64,000 nucleotides of DNA from positions 17,571 to 81,570 of the forward strand of contig NZ_NFKI01000007.1 in NCBI RefSeq assembly GCF_002160305.1, written 5' to 3'. This DNA comes from Pseudoflavonifractor sp. An184. GTDB taxonomy: Bacteria > Bacillota > Clostridia > Oscillospirales > Oscillospiraceae. The notes under the pieces were generated by a model. That model was not told where the DNA came from. It saw only the letters and a list, made by a program, of their open reading frames with translations, and did not search any database. The position numbers and the translations under genes are program-made. Of this stretch, positions 1 to 7,800 are shown one piece after another. Within the stretch, counting starts at the first letter, position 1, and each line of letters begins with the position of its first letter.

Positions 1-587
1 GGCAGGAGTCCAGCAATGCGTTTTCCTTCTCGGCGCCGGCTGTTCAGTTTGGGCAGTACGGCGCAGTTTTGACATTGGAATCCCTTGGCAGGCGTTGGGG
101 ATGGGAAAAGACGAAGGTCTGGCGCTTTTTCAGAAAACATGCGGATGCCTTCCCGCTGTATAAGCTGCCAGGTGCTTTCGGTTGCCTCATCTTCAATGCA
201 GTCTATCCGACTGGAGAACAATTCACCTTGCCGTCCCAGGACAAAGTCGAGCGCATTTTGAGAGAAATACGCACAAAAGACGGGAATACGCACGAAAACC
301 AGCAGAGCGACCATGCCCGCATCTGCAAACTGGTCGCTTGGTACAGTCGTGCAGTGCTGCCCCGGGAACAAGAGGAGTGCCGTGTTGCATCTGAGGACTG
401 CTATATTACGCGCGCGTATTTTTCTCTGGGTAAGATTTTAGAGTATGTTAGGGAGGACTGCCAAGGGATATCTCCAGCGACGCCAAATTTTGAATTATTC
501 CGCGGAACCTTGCCACGGGCCGGGCCTGCGGATCAGGATGATGGAGGTATTGAAAATGGCAGATTTGAAGGCATCCCTCTGTGGTGA
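1..587 (+). CDS. helix-turn-helix protein, 3' part (5' end outside window)
   Basis: The reading frame is open from the first bases of the window, so the true start lies upstream; the TTG at 69 is only the first internal start-like codon. The segment LGRRWGWEKTKVWRFFRK is a plausible recognition helix of a winged-helix domain like those at the N-terminus of small replication or transcription proteins of ICEs. The rest is hydrophilic and not recognised. It overlaps the next gene by 32 bases, suggesting translational coupling. Whether it is a replication initiator or only a regulator cannot be decided from this fragment. Confidence 0.5.
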   Translation, partial: QESSNAFSFSAPAVQFGQYGAVLTLESLGRRWGWEKTKVWRFFRKHADAFPLYKLPGAFGCLIFNAVYPTGEQFTLPSQDKVERILREIRTKDGNTHENQQSDHARICKLVAWYSRAVLPREQEECRVASEDCYITRAYFSLGKILEYVREDCQGISPATPNFELFRGTLPRAGPADQDDGGIENGRFEGIPLW

Positions 588-1182
588 ACTGCCGAATCAG
601 GATAGTGCGATTCCCCAGGAGCAGCTGCGCGCCTTGCTGGAGCGCAGGGGGATCGTGGGAGATCCGGACATCCCCAATGCGAAAGCCCGGCTTGCGGAGC
701 AGGAGCTTCGCCGGAATATGTACCATAACACCCAGGTCATGCTCAAGCACTACCGGGACATCGTCTGGGCCTTGGAATGCTTCCCCAGTGAAGTCGCACA
801 GGAGCTGGATCAGCCGCTGAAGGATCTGGACGCGCTGCTCAGCGTAGTGGACACGCAGGTGGCGCTGGGGAACGCGAAGTTGGAGCACCGCCTGCTCAGC
901 ATTCGGAAGTCCCGCATGCTGCTGGACCGGATCAATGAGGCCCTGACGGTCCTGCGCCATAAGCCGGGCAACGGGGAGCTGATGTATAACATCATCTTCC
1001 AGACGTTCATCACGCCGGACAAGCCCAGCCATACGGATATCCTGTACCGGCTGGATATCTCGGAGCGGCACTATTACCGGCTCCGCCAGCAGGCGGTCAA
1101 CATCTTATCCATCCGGCTGTGGACGGCCCCGGCCGGCTGTCTGGATGCCTGGCTGGAGCTTTTGACGCTGCTGGAGGGGTGA
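556..1182 (+). CDS. ICE-associated protein with C-terminal sigma-4/ArpU-like helix-turn-helix
   Basis: I chose the ATG at 556 because GGAGGT at 543-548 lies 7 bases upstream; the frame is open further upstream but lacks such a site. The protein is about 208 residues, mostly helical and charged. The C-terminal stretch around YRLDISERHYYRLRQQAV resembles the region-4-like helix-turn-helix of ArpU/phage late regulators. Its place directly before the type IV secretion genes fits a regulator of transfer. No enzymatic motif is visible. The family assignment rests on pattern resemblance only. Confidence 0.5.
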   Translation: MADLKASLCGELPNQDSAIPQEQLRALLERRGIVGDPDIPNAKARLAEQELRRNMYHNTQVMLKHYRDIVWALECFPSEVAQELDQPLKDLDALLSVVDTQVALGNAKLEHRLLSIRKSRMLLDRINEALTVLRHKPGNGELMYNIIFQTFITPDKPSHTDILYRLDISERHYYRLRQQAVNILSIRLWTAPAGCLDAWLELLTLLEG

Positions 1183-1294
1183 TGTCCTACTCTGCGGCAG
1201 AAAAATGGCAGAAAATTGGCAAGGTCGGTGCGGATGACAAGGGGAGTGCAGATGTGCTATCCTGTTATCGTCCAAAACTGGACCTAACGGCAGG

Positions 1295-1340
1295 GAGCCG
1301 CCTTGAAGTGATTGAGAACAGTCGCTTCGAGGCGGCTCTT
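1295..1340 (+). terminator. hairpin before the VirB2-like gene (terminator or processing site)
   Basis: GAGCCGCCTTGAAG at 1295-1308 pairs with CTTCGAGGCGGCTC at 1324-1337 (one G-U pair), followed by only three T. The short T run argues for a weak terminator or an mRNA-processing/stabilising hairpin separating the regulator genes from the transfer operon. Confidence 0.5.
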
Positions 1341-1372
1341 TGCTGCAAATATGACGAAAAGGAGGGAAGCAA

Positions 1373-1765
1373 ATGGCAAAGGACGAGAGCAGGAGGGATC
1401 GCTGGGTGAAGGCGTCCCAGCGGCTGCGCAACGCTTTCCAGATGGCGGCGGTATCCTGTTACATGATGGTGCTGTTCGCCCAGCCGGCGGCTGCTGCGGA
1501 CACCATGTGGACACGGTTCAGCACGATTATCGCAGATGTCTATGGCGAGCTGGTGGGCATCTCCACCATCGTGGCAGTGACTGCGGCTGCGGTGGCGCTG
1601 TTGGTGCGGATGATCTCCCGCAATGAGCGGGCCGTCGCAGAGGCGACCAGTTGGCTGAAGAGAATCGTCGTGACCTGGATTGTGCTCAATACCCTGGGCT
1701 TTGTGGTCGCCTACCTGCAGCCGCTGATCCAGGGCGGACAGTACACGCCGTCGACTACTCCCTGA
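1373..1765 (+). CDS. VirB2/TrbC-like conjugative pilin precursor
   Basis: This 130-residue protein starts at an ATG preceded by AAGGAGGG. A hydrophobic N-terminal segment (residues about 22-42, ending QPAAAA) looks like a signal peptide. Two further hydrophobic segments (about 55-80 and 95-115) are separated by a short basic loop (RMISRNERAV). This is the architecture of VirB2/TrbC pilin subunits, which are cleaved and inserted with two membrane helices before assembly into the conjugative channel or pilus. It is the first gene of the transfer operon. The sequence match to named pilins is by architecture rather than by residue signature. Confidence 0.65.
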   Translation: MAKDESRRDRWVKASQRLRNAFQMAAVSCYMMVLFAQPAAAADTMWTRFSTIIADVYGELVGISTIVAVTAAAVALLVRMISRNERAVAEATSWLKRIVVTWIVLNTLGFVVAYLQPLIQGGQYTPSTTP

Positions 1766-1805
1766 TTCCAGAAAGAGCAAAATCAAACCTGAGGAGGATA
1801 TGTCA

Positions 1806-2771
1806 GTGAAGAACAAAATCTTATCTCTCACCGCATCGCTCCTGCTTTTGACCATGCTGACGCTGCCTGCGGGCGCGGTCAGCTTGGACGTGACGGATCC
1901 TGACGCCATGCTCCCGGTCGATATCATTCTCGACCAGGACAACAAGGAGATCCGCAAGGTGTATGATCTCTCGCCCAACACCGACCCCTCCACGCTCCCC
2001 ATGGGGCAGTTTGAGCGGGACGGCCTCCTGTATACCTGCACCGATGTGCTCCGGGAGGTCATCATCGGCAGTGAGACGCAGGTCATCACCCAGGAGGAAA
2101 AGGTGGACAGCGACAAAAAGGACATGGACACGATTTTGTCCCTGCTGCCCCAGGAGAAAGAGGTCACCACGGAAGAGGGGTTTACCGGCACCCTCACGCT
2201 GGATCTGGACAGCATCAAGACCGAAGCGGCCGGGTATGGCAGCAGCACCCAGCCAGTCACAGCCACCAGGACCTACCCCAATCTTGCAAACCAGGACCTC
2301 AACCATCTGCCGAAAAGCATCACTGAGGGCGGCCGGACCCTGACGCTCCAGGATGTCCAGTGGCAGACGGACAACACCTACAACGCCGATGACTATGAGA
2401 TCGGGGATCGTTTTACTGCTGTCTGCACCTACGGCGGGAGCAAAACAGTCAGTTATGTGACGGGCTATACCACCACAGCCAACTACTCAGGTGAGGTCTA
2501 CCGCACCGGGGTCACAGTGATCCGCTACACCGTCATTTTCACTGGCACGCCGATGGAGCCTGTTGCGGAGGAGCAGTCCCAAAGCGGCGGCCTCAACTGG
2601 CTCATGGTGGCCCTGCCCGCGCTGGCGGCTCTCGGCGCCGGTACCGGAGGAACATACTTTTTCATGAAACGGAAGGAGCGAAAGATGTATGAGGAACTGG
2701 CTGAAAGCAACGATGCTGCTGCTGGCCGTCACAGCGATGATGGCGACCCCGGCGCTGGCGGCGGAGTATGA
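1806..2771 (+). CDS. secreted, membrane-anchored T4SS-associated protein
   Basis: A signal peptide (LSLTASLLLLTMLTLPAGA), about 230 extracellular residues rich in Thr and acidic residues, and a C-terminal membrane helix near residue 270 (LMVALPALAALGAG) followed by the basic stop KRKERK indicate a type I membrane protein facing outward. An ATG at 1800 is possible but only 2 bases from GAGGAGG (1791-1797); the in-frame GTG at 1806 has normal spacing, so I take it as the start. The coding region overlaps the sortase gene by 83 bases. No enzyme motif is visible. A surface role in mating-pair contact is inferred from position. Confidence 0.6.
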   Translation: MKNKILSLTASLLLLTMLTLPAGAVSLDVTDPDAMLPVDIILDQDNKEIRKVYDLSPNTDPSTLPMGQFERDGLLYTCTDVLREVIIGSETQVITQEEKVDSDKKDMDTILSLLPQEKEVTTEEGFTGTLTLDLDSIKTEAAGYGSSTQPVTATRTYPNLANQDLNHLPKSITEGGRTLTLQDVQWQTDNTYNADDYEIGDRFTAVCTYGGSKTVSYVTGYTTTANYSGEVYRTGVTVIRYTVIFTGTPMEPVAEEQSQSGGLNWLMVALPALAALGAGTGGTYFFMKRKERKMYEELAESNDAAAGRHSDDGDPGAGGGV

Positions 2772-3477
2772 ATTTGACGACTCGGACGGCCCCGTGTATG
2801 CTCCGCCCACCTCCGTTGACCAGGTGATCGTGGTTGGCGGAGGGGTGACGGAGAGCAGTAACATCGACCGCAGCAAGAATACCGCCGTCATTGCGCCGCC
2901 CTTCGGCAGTCCGGAGTCCTATCTGCCCGGTGCCGGCACGACACTGATCCCCCAGTCCGGAACATCAACTGGCAGCAGCACCATCAGCGGTGAAACAATC
3001 TACCTGCCGCCGGAGTCCTACGATGAAAGCACTCCGGCCGCAGATACCAGCCTGAGCAGCAACAAGTTCACCCTCCCGGACGGCCTCTTTTATGAGGACG
3101 GTAGCCTGGGCCGGCTGAAGATCCCCTCTCTGGGGCTTTCCGTCAAGGTGTATGAGGACGAAAGCCTGGAGAGCCTTGCCAAAGGCGCCGGGCATTTCAA
3201 ATCCACCTCCTGCTGGGACGGCAATGTAGGGCTTGCGGGCCATAACAGAGGTGTGGCCAACCATTTTGGACAGATCCACACCCTGGAGGACGGCGACAAG
3301 ATCACTTACACCACGAAGCTCGGCACGCGCACCTATGAGGTGTTCTATGTGGGGCAGATCGAGGAGACGGATTTCTCCCGCCTGGGCCGGAGCAGCGAGA
3401 ATATGATCACGCTGATCACCTGTGTCCGAAATGTGCCGGAGATGCGCTGGTGCGTGCAGGCCCGGGAGATCACCTGA
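2689..3477 (+). CDS. sortase family transpeptidase
   Basis: The protein has a signal/anchor (TMLLLAVTAMMATPALA), a low-complexity Ser/Thr linker to about residue 130, and then a sortase domain. The catalytic His is in GLAGHNRG (about 184), the Cys in LITCV (about 245), and an Arg follows in the MRWCVQAREI segment. Sortases cleave LPxTG-like signals and join the protein to peptidoglycan or to another pilin. The length (262) and motif layout resemble class D/E-like enzymes of ICEs. The giant protein ending in LPRTGY two genes downstream is the obvious candidate substrate. The start ATG overlaps the preceding gene; GGAG lies 10 bases upstream. Confidence 0.85.
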   Translation: MRNWLKATMLLLAVTAMMATPALAAEYEFDDSDGPVYAPPTSVDQVIVVGGGVTESSNIDRSKNTAVIAPPFGSPESYLPGAGTTLIPQSGTSTGSSTISGETIYLPPESYDESTPAADTSLSSNKFTLPDGLFYEDGSLGRLKIPSLGLSVKVYEDESLESLAKGAGHFKSTSCWDGNVGLAGHNRGVANHFGQIHTLEDGDKITYTTKLGTRTYEVFYVGQIEETDFSRLGRSSENMITLITCVRNVPEMRWCVQAREIT

Positions 3478-3546
3478 CAGTATTTTTGCAAAACTGACCT
3501 CTTTTCGATGTAATTAAGTCAAATATCAAGAAAAGGGGGAATCAGT

Positions 3547-4806
3547 ATGCGTAAACTGCCCATCCTGCTGTTTACTGCCGTCTTTGCGCTTTCTTTGGCC
3601 CTGCCGGCGTATGCGGCGGAAAGCAGCAACGAAGAACTAAAAGCCGCTTCGCAGTACCTGAACAGTCATGGGATCATGGTCGGGGACGGGGAGGGGAATA
3701 TGAACTTCAGCGCCCCGCTGACTCGCGCCCATCTGGCCACGATTCTTGCCCGGCTGCACGGCGGCTCCGGACAGGTGGAGGAAAGCCGAGACTTCTATGC
3801 CGCCCAGTGCCAATTTCAGGACGTTCCAGACTGGGCCCGGCAATATGCCGGTTACTGCGCCTACCACGGCCTCATGGTCGGCTATGGCGATGGCCTATTT
3901 GGCGCGGAGGATCCTGTGACGCCCGCGGCAGCCTGCACCGTGATTCTGCGGTATCTGGCTCTGCCAGACCTGGTGTGGGATTACAGCAGCGCCTGCAGCA
4001 CCGCCTGTGATCTTGGCCTAAGTGAGCCTGCTATGACGGCTCAGGGAACCATATCCCGCGGTGATCTTGCGGTCATGCTATACCGCGCACTGACCGGAAA
4101 CTTCCAGGGGACCTCCGCTGGAGCGGCCGGAGCATCTGTTTCCATCAGCAGCTACAAGGGGAACATCCTGAAGGCGGGTACACGAAGCGGCCTGCTGGTC
4201 TATCCGTCGGACGCGCAACTTGAGCTGGTATCCAGCAATCCGGAAATCCTTACGGTAGAGCAGATCGCCGGGAATTGGGTCGCGGTCGCAAAGTCGACCG
4301 GTACTGCAAGTATTTTCGTAGTTACGGCAGACGGCGAACAGGGCCGTCTTACGATCACGGTATCCGATGTTGACGAAGGTCGGCCGGCAGCAGGAACTGA
4401 TTACGCAGATAACCTGGAGATCCGAACAGAGATCCTTGCCCTTGTCAATCAGGTCCGTCAGGAATACGGCCAGTCCGCAGCCCCGGCCGATCAGTCGCTC
4501 ATGGACGCGGCACAGGACTATGCCACGCGCCGGAACACCTGGCACGACAGCCAGGAGGAGTGTGAGCTTGTCCTCGCTCATGGATATCCCTATGGGTTCA
4601 GCTGCAATTTATCAGTATTTACCAGCGTGTCCGCGGAGGATGTTGCCAAAACCGCAGTGAAAAACTGGGTAAACTCCCCTGGGCATCTGCGAGCAATGCT
4701 CGACCCAAAGGCGGACAGTCTGGGCGTCGGTGTGGTGCGGTATGAGGGGGTAACCTACTGCTATTTATTTGTCGGAATGTCCGGCACCATCAATCCATAC
4801 GCATAA
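3547..4806 (+). CDS. secreted SLH-like, Big-like and CAP/SCP domain protein
   Basis: After a signal peptide (residues 1-24) come two S-layer-homology-like repeats (roughly 28-180; LTRAHLATILARLHGG is typical). A short immunoglobulin/Big2-like domain follows (about 195-275, with SSNPEILTV and TGTASIFV). The C-terminus (about 290-419) is a CAP domain: NQVRQEYG, AQDYATRR, and HLRAMLDPKADSLGVGVV. SLH repeats usually bind secondary cell-wall polymer, so the protein probably sits on the wall; bacterial CAP domains are of uncertain function. It lies between the sortase and the giant adhesin and has its own GGGGGAA ribosome site. A strong terminator follows. Confidence 0.8.
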   Translation: MRKLPILLFTAVFALSLALPAYAAESSNEELKAASQYLNSHGIMVGDGEGNMNFSAPLTRAHLATILARLHGGSGQVEESRDFYAAQCQFQDVPDWARQYAGYCAYHGLMVGYGDGLFGAEDPVTPAAACTVILRYLALPDLVWDYSSACSTACDLGLSEPAMTAQGTISRGDLAVMLYRALTGNFQGTSAGAAGASVSISSYKGNILKAGTRSGLLVYPSDAQLELVSSNPEILTVEQIAGNWVAVAKSTGTASIFVVTADGEQGRLTITVSDVDEGRPAAGTDYADNLEIRTEILALVNQVRQEYGQSAAPADQSLMDAAQDYATRRNTWHDSQEECELVLAHGYPYGFSCNLSVFTSVSAEDVAKTAVKNWVNSPGHLRAMLDPKADSLGVGVVRYEGVTYCYLFVGMSGTINPYA

Positions 4807-4820
4807 TACCTCAAACGCGG

Positions 4821-4855
4821 AAAGCCTTCCAGCAGCAGCTGGGAGGCTTTTTTCT
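4821..4855 (+). terminator. rho-independent terminator
   Basis: AAAGCCTTCCAGC (4821-4833), loop AGCA, and GCTGGGAGGCTTT (4838-4850) form a 13-bp stem with one G-U pair, followed by TTTC. It ends the upstream surface-protein transcript just before the giant adhesin gene, which must therefore have readthrough or its own promoter. Confidence 0.85.
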
Positions 4856-4887
4856 TACACAATTTTCGAGAAAAGGAGTTTATCTGC

Positions 4888-7800
4888 ATGGAAAAACTGA
4901 AACAATTTCCTGCTGCGCAAAAGCGCCTCGTTTGTATCCTGCTGGCGCTGATCTGCATGCTCGGACTCCTGCCCAGCACCGCTTTCGCGGCCGGCCCGAA
5001 TACCATCGTTATGGAGGATTGCACGCATAACGGTGTCTATTATGAGTCTGCTGCCCTTAGCACCTGTTGGCTGCACCAGATGAAATTCGACTACAACGGT
5101 GACACCGTCATGGGATTTTGTGCCGATCACGGAGGCGGCATGGGCTGGTCACTTGAGGGGCATGAATGGAACAATCCCAGGGAAATTACCGACCCCACCG
5201 TGAAGACCATGCTGGCGTATTTCTATGCCCACAGCCGCGGGATCTTCACGGACCAGGCCCGCGCCCTGGGGGTGGACGAGGTCTGGAGCAGCGACTATAC
5301 CTGGACCATGAACGCCTGGGTGCAGGCGGTGGTGTGGCGCTATCAGGAGAATCTCTTCTCCGATCCGGTAGCTGCCTGCGCCGAGGAGCTGCTATACGTT
5401 TATAACAATCTGGAGCACACCAACTACACCAGTATTGACGACGTTGTAGACGGGACCACTCTGCGCGACCGGGCGCAGTATATTTTGGATCTGGGAGCCC
5501 AGGGCGTCTGGGGCGACTGTAAAGTCTACGAGTACGACTACGCCGGCCCCGGCTCCGCCCAGCATCCGGCCTATGATGTTCAGAGCATCATCATTGGTGA
5601 CTTGACCGTCACACGGGAGCGGTACCAGATGACCGTCAAAAAGGTGGATGCGACCAATCCCAATCTTGCGCTCCCCGGCGCCCGGTTCCTGGTGCAGAAT
5701 GCCAACGGCACTTTTAGCCAGGAAGTCGTCACCGGAAGTGATGGAACTGTGACGCTCACCAATCTGGAGGCCTCGACTTACTCTGTGACGGAACTGGATC
5801 CGCCGGATAATTACCAAATCGACAATGCCGGCCCTCAGTATGTCGTTCTGCCCAGCGCTACTGGTGAAACGACAGCAACTGTGACCTTCACTGACACCCC
5901 TATCCGCACGGGCGAAGGCAGCATCCGCAAAGTCGATGCCGACGATCCCACCAAAGGTCTGGCGGGCGCGGTCATCAAGATCGAGGGCGTGGACAATGAG
6001 TTCGTGGGCACGTACATCACCGGCGCAGGGGGCTACCTGGAGGACGTGCCTTGGGATGCCATGCCTATTGGTTCTTTTGTCGCGTCTGAGGTGACCCCGC
6101 CGAATGGGTACACCACGAGCAGTGATCCTGACAAGGTCCGCCAGGAGTTCTACTGGGACGGCAAGCATGATGTCGATTTGATTTTTGAAAACGACGCCAA
6201 GGTCAAAGTTCAGCTGATCAAGCTGGACGACTCAGACAACCCCATCGAGGGCGCCGTGTTCAATGTGGTCAAAGACGCCCAGGTGATTGCCACGGAGGCC
6301 ACCGACGCGGACGGCAGCATCATCGTTCCCAATGTCACCGAGGGGATGTACGCCTTTTTCGAGGTATCTGTCCCGGCCCCGTATGCCAAACTGCAGCAGC
6401 CGGTCATCGCCCATGTGGATCAGGCCACTGTGGACGGAGGCGGCACCGTAACCGTCACGGCGGTGGATCAGATGCTTCCGACCCTCACCATCCTCAAGCG
6501 GGACGGGCAGACCGGGGAAGTGGTTCCCGGCGCGGTGTTCGAGGTCAAGGGCATCCACCATGGCTACCACATAGACGTGACCACCGGGCCGGATGGGACA
6601 GCCGCCCTGACTGGTCTCCCTGTTGATAGTTATGAGGTGACTGAGATCTCCGTACCGGACCCCTATGTAGTGGCAGCAGAGCCGACCCAAACCATCTGGC
6701 TGGGCCCTGGCGACAACCGTCAGCTGATTTTTGATAACCTCAAGCAGCCCCAACTCACCATCGCTAAAGTAGACGCTGCGGACTCCACCACCCCGATACC
6801 CGGCACCGTGTTCCGGATTGAGGCAATTGACGGTGATTATCAGCATGACGTGACCACCGGCCAGGACGGCACCGTCACCCTGCGGGTTCAGCCGGGCACA
6901 TACAAAATCACAGAGCTGTCCGTCCCGGCCCCCTACTACCTCCCCGATAAGGACGCAGACCGGGAGCAGACGATCACGCTCAATGCCGGCGATGATAAAG
7001 AGGTGACGTTCAAGGACCACAAGGCCCCGGAACTCACCATTTATAAGGTGGACAGTATTACAGGCGCTCCTGTTGAGGGGGCGCGTTTTCACGTGACCTA
7101 TGCCAGCAATGGCGAAGCCGCGGATGCACCTGCCACCATCGACTATGGCGAGATCGTCACCGATGCCAACGGCGAGATCAAGCTCCACGAGCAGGGCCAG
7201 CGACTGTACCCCGGCGAGTTTACCATCGAGGAAGTTGAGCCTGCCCCTGGGTTCCAGTTGAAGGAGCCCACCCGCCAGACAGTCATCCTCCACGGCGGCG
7301 AGAGCAGGACCGTGACCTTTGAGAATGTGCCTCTCAACGCCATCATTGTGGAGAAATATGACAGCGTCACCGGCGAGGCTCTGGCCGGGGCCACCTTCCA
7401 ACTGAGATTTTTGGGTGGTACCTCGGGCACCGGAGGAACCATCATCGGGCAGAAAGTGACCGGGCAAAACGGCACCGCCATCTGGACCGGCCTCACCGCG
7501 GGCACCTATATTTTGGAAGAAGTGGATCCGGCGGATGGATACAGCATTATCCAGTCCTCTGAGACGGTCTACCTGGCCGACAGCGGCGAGCAGTCCGTAA
7601 TCACCGTGAGGTTCCAGAATATACCGGACGGGATTTTGCTCGTCCGCAAGGTCTGCGCCACCAACCCCAGCGTTACCCTGCCCAATGCCGAGTTCAAAGT
7701 CACCTATGCGGACGGCACCCTCATCGGCGACAGCAACGGCATTTTTAGGACAGATGAAAACGGTGAGATCCGAATTGAGGGTCTGGCCCCCGGCAAGAGC

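Noticed and set aside
1182..1409. 75-codon + strand frame starting at TGATG after the second gene
   Set aside because: Its ribosome site is too close to the start, the hairpin at 1295-1340 lies inside it, and it runs into the pilin gene in another frame. It may be translated but I cannot support it.
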